Source: CAYJHC01 sp964370075
GTDB lineage: Bacteria > Bacillota > Clostridia > Peptostreptococcales > Anaerovoracaceae
Assembly (NCBI GenBank): GCA_964370075.1
Contig: CAYJHC010000021.1
Span: forward strand, 1 to 24,174
Reading direction: 5' to 3'
Length of the DNA: 24,174 nt
Shown: piece after piece, positions 15,514-23,872 of the stretch
Numbering within the stretch: position 1 is the stretch's first letter
How the letters are laid out: each line of letters begins with the position of its first letter
Translations under genes and position numbers: made by a program
The notes under the pieces: generated by a model
Databases searched by the model: none
What the model saw: only the letters and a program-made list of their open reading frames with translations
Told to the model about the DNA's origin: nothing

Positions 15514-16140
15514 TTACGGAGCCCTTAACACAAAGTCTCCTACTCCTATCTCATCAATCCAAACATTTGAATCTTTGGCAGTTCTATAGGACGCCAGGGC
15601 GACCTCTCCAGTTGTTGAATTTAAATGTACAACAAAACTGGTTGACTGACCCGCCTTAGACTTTGCTTCGCCTAATTTACCTATATATCCTCTCGCCCCC
15701 CAGTCTGTATATTCTTCCACATCCACACGTAATGTTTCTAATAACATTTTATTAAAATGTTCCTTTTGAGCTTCAGTTTGATCATTGCGCCCAAGGCATT
15801 TAACCCCAGGTTCACTTTTCAAAACCGAATTTCTCCCCCCTTCTAAGGGGTATCGAAGCAATATGGTTCCAAGCCTATCAGCCGGGGCTGTTTCTGGTCC
15901 TGTGTTCCAAAGAATCTCTACTAATGTATCCGAAGGAACTCCACTCTGAGGATCTGCCATTGCCACCTGAGCTGCACGAATAATATTTGACGCAGTTTGT
16001 AAATCAGCTGTTCGGCGAGCTTTCTCTATATATCCTGTAATCGTTGGAATTGCAACAGCAGCTAATATTGCAAGAATTGCTATCACAATAATAACCTCCA
16101 TTAAAGTAAACCCCTTAATTTTATTGTTTTTTTTGCTCAT
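15514..16140 (-). CDS. Type IV prepilin-like protein, orphan
   Basis: 208 residues from the ATG at 16138-16140 (TGGAGAA upstream; the adjacent ATG at 16141-16143 is too close to that site). The N-terminus KIKGFTLMEVIIVIAILAIL is a class III signal: a basic leader, cleavage predicted after G10 so that F11 becomes the first residue, Glu at mature position 5, then a hydrophobic helix. The remaining roughly 170 residues are an unrecognised globular pilin or pseudopilin head with a single Cys. No pilus ATPase, platform protein or prepilin peptidase gene is nearby, so assembly would need machinery encoded elsewhere. It ends in its own terminator and is divergent from the DUF975 gene. Confidence 0.88.
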   Translation of the reverse strand: MSKKNNKIKGFTLMEVIIVIAILAILAAVAIPTITGYIEKARRTADLQTASNIIRAAQVAMADPQSGVPSDTLVEILWNTGPETAPADRLGTILLRYPLEGGRNSVLKSEPGVKCLGRNDQTEAQKEHFNKMLLETLRVDVEEYTDWGARGYIGKLGEAKSKAGQSTSFVVHLNSTTGEVALASYRTAKDSNVWIDEIGVGDFVLRAP

Positions 16141-16499
16141 CATTTCTCCATAATCAAAAAACAAATAACAAATAACAGCGTGAATAATAAGGTTAGTATT
16201 TATGCTATTCGTTTTGCCAACTTTATTTGTCACTTTCCTTAGGGACGTTCATTTTCCCTTATCTACTCTCTTATAAATTCTATCCTAACCTATATTATCA
16301 TCTTCCAGAACCAATCACAATATCATTGCACCTAATTTATTATTTACTTGATTTCCCAACCAATTATGGTATACTTTTTTTCAGTACCCATAATATTGAT
16401 ATATTTTGTTTTTACATTTTAAGACTTCCCTAGACATGTCCATAATTTACTAGTCAAAATATATTAGTTGGAAATTTGAGCATCAGATTTGGAGGATAA
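16141..16499. other. Divergent upstream region between prepilin and DUF975 genes
   Basis: Highly AT-rich and without a convincing gene on either strand. It must carry the promoters of both neighbours, but no -35/-10 pair stands out clearly enough to call. A strong ribosome site, TTTGGAGGATAA, lies at its right end before the ATG at 16500. Confidence 0.5.
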
Positions 16500-17620
16500 A
16501 TGAGCAACACGAATACTATACAAAAAATTAAAATTAAAGATTTGAAAAAAAAGGCCGTAAAGTTCTAAAGTCCCATTATCTAATATTGTTGATGGCCTGC
16601 CTATTTGCAGCCTTACTCGGAACCGAATTCTCCCACAGCTTAGAAGTCACCAGAATAAATACCGATGATATTATGCACTTCATTAACTTACCAACCTTCA
16701 TACAAGACGGTATTCATTCTGTCTTTAGCTTAGAAGGCGGCGCCCTTTCTAGTATTATCACCGGAGTTTCATCTGGTTCAATTTTCGCCTCAATGTTTAT
16801 GGGAATAAGTTCTATATTAAATTCAGAAGTTATTGCCTTTGTTGTTTTTGTAATCTTAGTCTTACTGGGAACTTTCTTTTTCTTCTTTTTCATACTAAAC
16901 CCATTTAGTGTTATTTCCCGCAGAATATTCTTAGAGGCAAGAAGATACAAAAAAGTATCCAGTCAAAGATTTCTCTTTTTGCTTCCTATCAAGAAAGTCA
17001 CCAATGTATCTTGCGTAATGTTTACAGTGTTTTTTTACAAATTCCTATGGTCCTTTGTTTTTATTATAGGCGGTATAATCAAGCATTATTCTTATTATTT
17101 GGTTCCATATATTCTCGCAGAGAACCCTGCTCTAAAATCAAAGGATGCTATAACCTTATCTCGAAAAATGATGAACGGGTATAAATGGAAATGTTTTCTA
17201 ATTGAGCTTTCTTACTTCGGATGGCTAGTTCTTAGCCTACTAACATTTGGCCTAACTGGAATTTTTTATTCTAACAGCTATAAAGTAGCTACCTTTACTG
17301 AATTTTATGTCCAACTAAGAAGTTTCGCCAAAGAAAACAAGTTATCCGGATCTGAATCTTTAAACGATACTTATTTATATGAAATTGCGCCAAAACCCCT
17401 TATTCACGAAAAATATTCTGATGTAGTAGAAGAACTAAAAGTTTTAGCAGAAGATCCTTCGAAACCCACAACTTTTTTTGGCAAGCTACTAAACTTCTTT
17501 GGAATCGCAATCTTCAGAAGAGAAGAGGACGAACTGTATGAGAAGGAACTTATCAGAGATAGTAAGGCTCAAGTTTATGAAAATGTTTTAATAGGTGACC
17601 AATATCCAAACAGATTGTAA
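16500..17620 (+). pseudogene. DUF975 membrane protein, reading frame split at an A8 run (possible -1 frameshift gene)
   Basis: The strong ribosome site GGAGG precedes ATG 16500-16502, but that frame stops at TAA 16566-16568 after 22 codons. The rest of the protein (from 16553 on) is in the -1 frame. The junction is AAA AAA AAG (16545-16553), a dnaX-type A_AAA_AAG slippery site; a -1 slip or one extra A gives a continuous 373-residue protein whose start (KDLKKKGRKVLKSHYLILLM) fits DUF975 N-termini. The body has several membrane segments and the family pattern YLVPYILAENPALKSKDAI, SRKMMNGYKWKCF and LTFGLTGIFYSNSY. Function is unknown. The intact body, good terminator and strong ribosome site argue that it is expressed. 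Sequencing error, phase variation and programmed frameshifting are all open. Confidence 0.8.
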
Positions 17621-17661
17621 AAGATATAATTCTAATTTGTGTGTCGAAGTAGGCTTAACTC

Positions 17662-17712
17662 AAAAGACCTAAGTTTAGCGAAATAAAATCTTCACTAAAC
17701 TCAGGTCTTTTT
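17662..17712 (+). terminator. Terminator of the DUF975 gene
   Basis: Long stem: AAAAGACCT-A-AGTTTAG (17662-17678) pairs with CTAAACT-C-AGGTCTTTT (from 17695) around a 16-nt loop, with five T's at 17708-17712. It may also act on leuA transcripts from the other side, where the T-run is shorter. Confidence 0.8.
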
Positions 17713-17789
17713 CTATGTTTATATTCCTACTTTGATTTACTTTACCTCATAGTATCCCTTTGTCTCACTCCATTTATCATTAACAAGCT

Positions 17790-19478
17790 TTACTTGTCAG
17801 AAACCGCCCTATTAATTGCCGACAGTACTCCTCTAAGGGGAGCAAGGTTGATATTATGCGAGGTTCCTACACCGTAGTATTTTTTCTTAGTATTTCTATC
17901 TTCGAGCAAGATATATGCAACTCCGACCGAGTCAGACCCATCCGAAACCGCATGAGACTTATAATCCAAGAAGTCAAACTTATCCATTTTTTCATTTTTT
18001 ATAGCATTAAAGAATGCATCTATTGGTCCATTTCCTTCTCCTTCTACCTGGAACACTGTATCTTTGTGTTGCAAGGTACCTGTGAACTTTACATGGGAAT
18101 GACCTTCTACTTGAGTTTCAAAGAATGTATGGTCTAACATGCTATAAGGCGCTTTTCTATTTAGATATTCATCTTGGAAAAGTTCAAATATTCGGTCTGG
18201 CATTATCTCTTTTCCTACTGCATCACTTTCTCTTTGAACAATTGCCCCAAACTCTTGGTGCATATTCTTTGGAAGGTCATAGCCAAAGTTTGTGGACATT
18301 ATAAATGCAGCTCCACCTTTTCCTGACTGTGAATTCACTCGTATGATAGGTTCGTATTCTCTACCAAGATCCGCAGGATCAATAGGAAGGTACGGAATTT
18401 CCCAATGCATACTTTTAGAAGACTTCATATAGTTTACACCCTTGTTAATAGCATCTTGATGTGAGCCTGAAAAAGCAGTAAATACCAATTCGCCAGCATA
18501 CGGATGACGCTCTCCTACACGCATCTTCGTACATTTTTCAAACATGTCTCTTATTTTATTTATATTACTAAAGTCTAAATTAGAATCAATACCCTGAGTA
18601 TGCAGATTCATAGCAAGAGTTACAAGATCCACATTCCCTGTCCTTTCCCCATTTCCGAAAAGTGTAGCCTCTACACGGTCAGCACCTGCAAGTAACCCTA
18701 ATTCTGCAGTTGCAACTCCTGTTCCTCGATCATTATGGGGGTGAACCGAAATAATAGCGCATTCACGATTAGGTAATTTATCACAGAAATATTCAATAAG
18801 GTCCGCAAATTGATTAGGCATACAGTTCTCCACTGTGCTAGGTAAATTTAAAATAACCTTATTCTCCTCTGTTGCGTGAAGATGCTCCATTACCTGATTA
18901 CATATATCAACAGCAAAGTCCATTTCTGTCCCCATAAATGACTCTGGAGAATACTCAACACTTAGATTCATCCCCTGTTCTTTCATTGGCGCACTCATTT
19001 TATAAATCAAATCAGCTGCATCTGTTGCTATTTTTGTTATCTGTTTCATATCCATATCAAAAACAACTTTTCTCTGTAAAGTAGAGGTTGAGTTATAGAA
19101 ATGTAATATTACATTCTTCGCTCCATCTATGGCTTCGAATGTACGCTTAATCAAATGTTCTCTTGCTTGCACAAGAACTTGGATAGTTACATCATCTGGT
19201 ATATGTCCACCTTCTATAAGCTCACGACAAATTTCAAAGTCAGTTTCAGAAGCAGAAGGAAAACCAATTTCTATTTCCTTTATTCCAATTTCTACAAGAT
19301 TATGAAAGTATTCTAATTTTTCTTCTAAATTCATCGGATCAATTAAAGCTTGATTTCCATCACGGAGGTCAACTGCACACCACATTGGTGCCTTATCCAG
19401 TTGATTATTAGGCCATGTTCTGTTTTTTATTTCTTGTGGATTAAATGGTATGTACTTTTCAAATCCTTTTTTCTTCAT
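17790..19478 (-). CDS. leuA: 2-isopropylmalate synthase
   Basis: 562 residues from the ATG at 19476-19478, which has AAAGGAGG upstream; the longer open frame runs back into the T-box terminator and is rejected. The enzyme condenses acetyl-CoA with 2-oxoisovalerate, the committed step of leucine biosynthesis. Motifs: the TIM-barrel start CAVDLRDGNQAL with R39 and D40, the metal ligands in SVHPHNDRGTG (H246, H248), NGERTGNVD and GSHQDA, then a C-terminal LeuA regulatory domain (about 430-562) expected to bind leucine. This is the longer LeuA type of about 560 residues, beginning KYIPFNPQEIKNRTWPN. No other leu genes are adjacent. Expression is controlled by the T-box leader. Confidence 0.96.
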   Translation of the reverse strand: MKKKGFEKYIPFNPQEIKNRTWPNNQLDKAPMWCAVDLRDGNQALIDPMNLEEKLEYFHNLVEIGIKEIEIGFPSASETDFEICRELIEGGHIPDDVTIQVLVQAREHLIKRTFEAIDGAKNVILHFYNSTSTLQRKVVFDMDMKQITKIATDAADLIYKMSAPMKEQGMNLSVEYSPESFMGTEMDFAVDICNQVMEHLHATEENKVILNLPSTVENCMPNQFADLIEYFCDKLPNRECAIISVHPHNDRGTGVATAELGLLAGADRVEATLFGNGERTGNVDLVTLAMNLHTQGIDSNLDFSNINKIRDMFEKCTKMRVGERHPYAGELVFTAFSGSHQDAINKGVNYMKSSKSMHWEIPYLPIDPADLGREYEPIIRVNSQSGKGGAAFIMSTNFGYDLPKNMHQEFGAIVQRESDAVGKEIMPDRIFELFQDEYLNRKAPYSMLDHTFFETQVEGHSHVKFTGTLQHKDTVFQVEGEGNGPIDAFFNAIKNEKMDKFDFLDYKSHAVSDGSDSVGVAYILLEDRNTKKKYYGVGTSHNINLAPLRGVLSAINRAVSDK

Positions 19479-19517
19479 AGTTTCCTCCTTTAATTCTAGT
19501 ATTTTAGGCGAGAATAT

Positions 19518-19551
19518 AAAAACCCTCGACCTATTAAAAATAAGTCGAGGG
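19518..19551 (-). terminator. Regulated terminator of the leuA T-box
   Basis: CCCTCGAC (19523-19530) and GTCGAGGG (19544-19551) form an 8-bp GC-rich stem extended by A-T pairs, followed on the minus strand by TTTTTAT. It lies 40 bp upstream of the leuA start. Confidence 0.92.
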
Positions 19552-19780
19552 CGAGAAAATTCACGCGGTACCACCCCGATTCAATTTTTGATTACTCAAA
19601 AATCCTCTTAACCTCTAACAAGGCTCCACCTATAACGTAGTGTAGACGTCCAATCTTACTCGTAAATGTTCAGACTGGCAGCTCGAGGGTGAGTATATAC
19701 AATAGCACCACACGCCGATTCGCACCAACCATCGGTTCTCTGAGAGGGCCTCTACTGTTTTCTTCCTGTCATCGCCTTTG
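19518..19780 (-). promoter_or_regulatory. Leucine T-box riboswitch leader of leuA
   Basis: Minus-strand features in order: the AGTA-type bulge region (about 19746-19757); a Stem I apical arm CCGAT...ATCGG (19715-19735) containing GGTTGGTG; the specifier CUC at 19691-19693 followed by the conserved ACC and a GAGCUGC-type closing strand; the T-box bulge sequence GGGTGGTACCGCG (19564-19576); then the terminator. Uncharged tRNA-Leu with GAG anticodon would pair with CUC and the T-box, stabilise the antiterminator and allow leuA transcription; charged tRNA lets the terminator form. Confidence 0.95.
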
Positions 19781-19786
19781 AATAGC

Positions 19787-19816
19787 ATTCTAGCATATAA
19801 TTATTATACTTGTCAA
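19787..19816 (-). promoter_or_regulatory. Sigma-A promoter of the T-box/leuA transcript
   Basis: Perfect TTGACA (19811-19816), an 18-bp spacer and TAGAAT (19787-19792). The -35 box sits within the odd palindrome ACTTGACAAGT. Transcription should begin near 19780, at the base of Stem I. Confidence 0.8.
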
Positions 19817-19908
19817 GTTCTTGATTTTTATACAGGCAAGTTTTTTCTTTTTCTTTTCAAACAAAAAAATCTACCCCTAGCTCGTAATCTAAAAGTATTA
19901 ACTTTTAT

Positions 19909-21117
19909 TTATCCTCTTGCTTTATTTTTGCTTTTTTTGGCGCTATACATTTTCTTATCTGCCAACTCAATCAATTCTTCTGCAGAAAGCATATTATTGT
20001 GCTTTACCTTTTCAACACCCACACTAATGGAAGTTTCATATGACTTTCCTTCAGCACTTCTAAGGCTAATCACCCTATTCTGACAAGCCTCTACTTTCTC
20101 CTCAATAGGCTCTTCATCATTGAACATTCTGCCTACTATCAAAAACTCGTCGCCTCCTATTCGAGCTATCGTGTCTTTTTCAAAGACTTTTTTAATCTCA
20201 CTAGTCACCGCTTTTATATACCAGTCACCTTCTTCATGTCCAAATCGATCGTTTACAATCTTAAGCCCATCTATATCCACAAAAACTACATAGCAGCTTT
20301 CTTTTTCTATTAAAAAAATTTTTAGTTTATTCACAGCAACACTTTTTACAAATAGCCCTGTAAAAAAATCTATCTCAGCTTCAACTTCTAGTTTTTCTAT
20401 TGTTATTTTTTCAGTTTGAAGCTTCTCTTCTATTTTTGCATAAGAAGCTGAAGCCTTCTTTAATCTAGAAAATATTAACACTATCACCATTATTATGGAA
20501 AATGCGACTATTGCAGAAATCCCAGTTCTAATTTGAAAGAAAGCGTTATATGCAATATTTTCTGTATCAACATATATAGTAGCCATTGATATAGCTTGAA
20601 AAACCGCAACTATTCCTAGTAAAGCACACGCCATTTTCATTGCAGAAATATCTTCAAAAGTAAACTTCACAGACTTTTGAATTAGTATTTTGCTACTTAT
20701 AAAAATATATGGCACTAACACGAGCATTGTTATCATAGTAATTATAAATCTATTATCTATATTACTAACAATTTCTGGCACCCCTTCATTTCTAATTAGT
20801 GATAGCATGCCAGTTACGAGAACCTTTATCGCAAAATAGTTAATAGTAAAGCATAATACACATGCAACCGTCAAAATATACGACTTCCTATATATCAACT
20901 TTACTTCTATCCCAAGCACTACAAAGAATAATATCATCATTATTCCTTCATAATTGAATTCTAATAAATAAATAGGGATAAAAAACAAAAAACTATTAAT
21001 TATAGCTATTAATAAAGCTATTTCCTTTTTCACATTTGAGGTTCCATATATTTTCGATATATAATAAAGCACAGCAAAAATGTAAATTATATATATTATG
21101 GAAGCTGCAAGTATCAT
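19909..21117 (-). CDS. Membrane GGDEF protein (predicted diguanylate cyclase), no I-site
   Basis: 402 residues. About seven hydrophobic segments (between residues 1 and 217) form a membrane sensor region of no recognised named family, then a short coiled coil (about 220-247) and a GGDEF domain (about 248-395). It has DIDGLKIVNDRFGHEEGD and an intact ARIGGDEF (318-325), so cyclase activity forming c-di-GMP from two GTP is predicted. The inhibitory I-site RxxD is replaced by FEKD (312-315), so product inhibition of the usual kind is unlikely. The start ATG follows the stop codon of the upstream GGDEF gene with no base between, implying coupled translation; AGAGAGG lies upstream. Confidence 0.9.
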   Translation of the reverse strand: MILAASIIYIIYIFAVLYYISKIYGTSNVKKEIALLIAIINSFLFFIPIYLLEFNYEGIMMILFFVVLGIEVKLIYRKSYILTVACVLCFTINYFAIKVLVTGMLSLIRNEGVPEIVSNIDNRFIITMITMLVLVPYIFISSKILIQKSVKFTFEDISAMKMACALLGIVAVFQAISMATIYVDTENIAYNAFFQIRTGISAIVAFSIIMVIVLIFSRLKKASASYAKIEEKLQTEKITIEKLEVEAEIDFFTGLFVKSVAVNKLKIFLIEKESCYVVFVDIDGLKIVNDRFGHEEGDWYIKAVTSEIKKVFEKDTIARIGGDEFLIVGRMFNDEEPIEEKVEACQNRVISLRSAEGKSYETSISVGVEKVKHNNMLSAEELIELADKKMYSAKKSKNKARG

Positions 21118-22344
21118 TTAGTTACCTCTCTTCTCATAATACGAAACCTTCTCTCGCTTCATTAATTCATCAACTTTTTCTAAAATTACCGCTCTGTTAT
21201 ATTTTTCTTCATCTTTTTTCGGTGCAGGAAAAACCATATATCCCAAATTTACGTGGGCCGTATAATTTTCTTTTTCATTTTTCTTTTGCATAGCAATTCT
21301 TATTCTTTCTGCAACTTTTTCGATATCCTCTACCGTTACTTCTGTTAATATAATCAGGAATTCATCTCCGCCTAATCGTGCAGCGAAATCCTCTTCCCTA
21401 ATTGAATTTTTCAAGCTATTGGCCACGTCTATAATGTACTTGTCTCCTACCTTATGCCCTAGGGTATCATTAACTAGCTTTAAAGCAAATATGTCTGCAT
21501 ACATCAAGCCAAAGCCTACAGTTCTGCCTTCACAAAGGGCATCTATCTTTTGAACGATAAACCTTCTGTTATATAACTTAGTCAAATCATCTGTGTATAG
21601 TCTTTTTTCAACAACCACTTTCTTCTGAATAGCCTTTCCATGTGCTAACATCGCTTCATCTGATTTCCTCTTATACGGATGCAACATAACTAAATACAGA
21701 GTAAAGAAAAACACACAGTAATACATAATTAGCACAGCGATGCATGTTACACTAATTGCTACCACAAATTCTATATGCATTTGATTATTCATAATTAGGT
21801 AAACATCTAAAACAGTAAGCGCAAACAAAACCGTAGCTGTTCCAGAAATTATTTCAGAATACATTTTCGAACTAGATGCCATCAATAATTGGTTTGTCGG
21901 CACATACTTGTTTATTCCTATTATTAGCAAGTACAACAGTGCAAAACAAATAAATATAGTTTGGAAAAAGAGCGCAGGGTTCTCATATACACCAACTAGC
22001 GTATTATCTGTAACGAAACTAAATCCTATCAAAGTCAGCAAATGTGTCGCTTGGATACTCAAAGTATAACTCGAAGCTCCAAACCAAGCCTGTCTAAAAC
22101 CGCCTCTAAATAAGCAAATCAACTCCACCAAATAACAAAGGTAGATTATCAAACATAACAAAAAATATGGAATCCCCAGCATATATACCACAGAAAAAAT
22201 ACCTGTATTAAAAATTGCTAACACAATTTCCAACACTTTGTTCTTTTTTCCATCCTTAAGTAGATTCACTGAAAATTTCAAAATATAAAGATTATGTATA
22301 AAATATCCCAAAATTCCTGCAATAATCCAAAAATGTTCTCCCAT
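21118..22344 (-). CDS. Membrane GGDEF protein (predicted diguanylate cyclase) with I-site
   Basis: 408 residues from the ATG at 22342-22344, chosen because TTAGGAG lies just upstream; an ATG 21 bp earlier lacks a ribosome site. Six or seven hydrophobic segments occupy about residues 5-220, then the GGDEF domain (about 250-395) with DDLTKLYNRR, NDTLGHKVGD and ARLGGDEF. GGDEF is at 325-329 and an intact RxxD inhibitory site (REED, 316-319) stands five residues before it, so feedback control by c-di-GMP is predicted. It is the first gene of a two-gene operon with a similarly built GGDEF protein, which suggests an old duplication followed by divergence. The sensed signal is unknown. Confidence 0.9.
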   Translation of the reverse strand: MGEHFWIIAGILGYFIHNLYILKFSVNLLKDGKKNKVLEIVLAIFNTGIFSVVYMLGIPYFLLCLIIYLCYLVELICLFRGGFRQAWFGASSYTLSIQATHLLTLIGFSFVTDNTLVGVYENPALFFQTIFICFALLYLLIIGINKYVPTNQLLMASSSKMYSEIISGTATVLFALTVLDVYLIMNNQMHIEFVVAISVTCIAVLIMYYCVFFFTLYLVMLHPYKRKSDEAMLAHGKAIQKKVVVEKRLYTDDLTKLYNRRFIVQKIDALCEGRTVGFGLMYADIFALKLVNDTLGHKVGDKYIIDVANSLKNSIREEDFAARLGGDEFLIILTEVTVEDIEKVAERIRIAMQKKNEKENYTAHVNLGYMVFPAPKKDEEKYNRAVILEKVDELMKREKVSYYEKRGN

Positions 22345-22380
22345 TTTTCTCCTAACTAGCCACATGCATTATATATGGGA

Positions 22381-22409
22381 ATTATAGCACTTTCATACTG
22401 CCTTTTCAA
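22381..22409 (-). promoter_or_regulatory. Sigma-A promoter of the GGDEF pair
   Basis: Minus-strand TTGAAA (22404-22409), a 17-bp spacer and a perfect TATAAT (22381-22386), 36 bp before the start codon. The short leader leaves no room for a c-di-GMP riboswitch. Confidence 0.75.
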
Positions 22410-22538
22410 GAATTCATTATCGAATTTTTGCATCGAATTAAACTTCATATCAACCTTGCAATTATAACAAACCGGTTCCTTATCCACTACTTTTTGACTT
22501 TGTCAAATTACGTCTATATTAATCGGAAATAAATTTAA

Positions 22539-23549
22539 TCACATTGCTTCTTTTCTTTCAATAGCTCCACTACAGCTAGATCCTTGCCCCGCGGTACATG
22601 CATAACAATGGTTTCCAAATCTAATTTTGCGTTGCAAACTCTCCTTCTTTAAAAAGTCCCTTATATTTTCTCTCGTTGCAATCTCCAACCCTATCGCCTG
22701 ATTAAAATCGCAGTCATACACTCTTCCATCCCAGCCAACAGAAATTTGGTCTCTACACATCATCGCTGGAATAGTTTCTCTATTATATGATTTATATAAT
22801 GTATCATAGTAGCTATCTATGAGACCCTCCGCAATTAAACTTTCACCAAATCTGCCAATAGGATTATTAGTTATTGCAATTAAATTATTAAACTCTACTC
22901 CAAAAGACTTACTCAGCTCTTGTTTGTAGACTTTTTCAAGTTCCTTTTGTGGCGGAGGAAGAAATGGTCCTCCAGGATTATATACCATTTCAAGTTCCAA
23001 CTCTTTCCGTTTGCCATACCCCAATCTATTTAGCTCTTTTAGAACTTCTATGTTCTTTTCAAAAACCTTAAACCCCCTTTGTTCATCCGTGTTCTCCGCA
23101 GTGTAACACGGCAATGAACAGACAAGTTTTACCTTTAACTCCTTGTATAGCTTAATTAAATGTTCATATTTTTTATCTTTTAAAATTACCAAATTGGTTC
23201 TAACGATCACATTATTTGTCAGCTTTCGCGCTTCTTTTAACAACCATTCGAAATTAGGATTCATTTCAGGAGCGCCTCCTGTAATATCAATTATCTCAAA
23301 ATTCTTTTTTTTGAACACCTTTAAACATTCTTCCATTACTTCTCTTGTCATAATTTCAGTTCTCTTTGGACCACCACCAACATGGCAATGGACACATTGT
23401 AGGTTACATAGTTTACCTACATTTATTTGCATTCTTCCAAGTTTTCTGTTTGTATATTTATAGTTTTCATTAGTAATTTTCTTTTCAAAATCTGGCACTC
23501 TTGATTTTCTCCCATCGGTTGCTAAATTCCCCTTATCTTTTAACTTCAT
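22539..23549 (-). CDS. ArsS-type radical SAM protein (radical SAM/Cys-rich family)
   Basis: 336 residues from the ATG at 23547-23549, which has GGTGGAGGAG upstream; a start 21 bp earlier would overlap that site. The radical SAM cluster motif CNLQCVHC (C48, C52, C55) is followed by the family signatures DITGGAPEMNP, VCSLPCYTAENTDEQRG and, near the end, MMCRDQISVGWDGRVYDCD and HCYACTAGQGSSCSG (C315, C318, C326). These match the ArsS/DUF3641 family, whose studied members take part in arsenosugar formation; relatives were also grouped as a selenocysteine-linked radical SAM family. All Cys positions here are ordinary Cys codons. No arsM or other arsenic gene is in the window, so the substrate remains uncertain. 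Confidence 0.87.
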   Translation of the reverse strand: MKLKDKGNLATDGRKSRVPDFEKKITNENYKYTNRKLGRMQINVGKLCNLQCVHCHVGGGPKRTEIMTREVMEECLKVFKKKNFEIIDITGGAPEMNPNFEWLLKEARKLTNNVIVRTNLVILKDKKYEHLIKLYKELKVKLVCSLPCYTAENTDEQRGFKVFEKNIEVLKELNRLGYGKRKELELEMVYNPGGPFLPPPQKELEKVYKQELSKSFGVEFNNLIAITNNPIGRFGESLIAEGLIDSYYDTLYKSYNRETIPAMMCRDQISVGWDGRVYDCDFNQAIGLEIATRENIRDFLKKESLQRKIRFGNHCYACTAGQGSSCSGAIERKEAM

Positions 23550-23576
23550 AAAATTTCTCCTCCACCTCAATCAATT

Positions 23577-23606
23577 CCTATAATCTTTATTTTATTCTGT
23601 GTTCAA
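23577..23606 (-). promoter_or_regulatory. Possible promoter of the radical SAM gene
   Basis: Minus-strand TTGAAC (23601-23606), an 18-bp spacer and TATAGG (23577-23582), 27 bp before the start codon. The -10 box is imperfect. Confidence 0.4.
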
Positions 23607-23680
23607 GAAGTTTCTCTTGCCTCCCTAAAACAATATACTTCTTTATACCCTTTTATTGGAAGTACTACACCTCCTACCAT
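23603..23680 (-). pseudogene. Short coding-like frame after the 55-residue ORF
   Basis: 25 codons (MVGGVVLPIKGYKEVY and on) from ATG 23678-23680 to TGA 23603-23605. It starts 2 bp after the stop of the frame at 23683-23850 and is in a different frame, with no ribosome site. The codon choice looks like coding sequence. It may be the second half of one frameshifted gene. No family is recognised. Confidence 0.25.
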
Positions 23681-23682
23681 TA

Positions 23683-23850
23683 CTAAACAAAATACATCGG
23701 CCTAACTTTTCCAGGCTTCTCTTTAGTCAACTTCTCCGTTAGGTTCTTCTGATCTGTAGTTTTATCTAAAACCTTAATGATAGTTTTAAAATTATCATTA
23801 ATATCATTTAAGATAAATACCGTTTTAGTAAGTTTACCACAATTATCCAT
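23683..23850 (-). CDS. Hypothetical small protein, 55 residues
   Basis: A 55-residue frame (MDNCGKLTKTVFILNDIN at the start, KPGKVRPMYFV at the end), Lys-rich, with no membrane segment and one Cys. A fair promoter (23873-23901) lies directly upstream, but the ATG has no good ribosome site, the nearest purine-rich tract being too far. A second coding-like frame begins 2 bp after its stop, so this could be the front half of a broken gene of about 80 codons. It lies between the radical SAM gene and a terminator. Not recognised as any known family; amino-acid composition and codon use look like a real protein rather than chance. Confidence 0.4.
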   Translation of the reverse strand: MDNCGKLTKTVFILNDINDNFKTIIKVLDKTTDQKNLTEKLTKEKPGKVRPMYFV

Positions 23851-23872
23851 ATTTTAGAATTTTTTCCGCACC

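Noticed and set aside
16714..16950. A Lys-rich frame antisense to the DUF975 gene.
   Set aside because: It is the complement of a Phe-rich membrane segment, a usual artefact.
22356..22448. A 30-codon minus-strand frame (MKFNSMQKFDNEFLKRQ and on) just upstream of the first GGDEF gene.
   Set aside because: The best promoter of the GGDEF pair (22381-22409) lies inside it, and it overlaps a -10-like box right before its ribosome site. Likely chance.
22345..22538. A c-di-GMP riboswitch before the GGDEF genes.
   Set aside because: The leader after the promoter is only about 30 nt and has none of the conserved GEMM features.
22500..22541. UGA stop of the radical SAM gene as a possible selenocysteine codon, because relatives are grouped with selenocysteine proteins.
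   Set aside because: The UGA follows the normal family C-terminus, only 11 unremarkable codons follow before the next stop, and no SECIS-like hairpin is evident.
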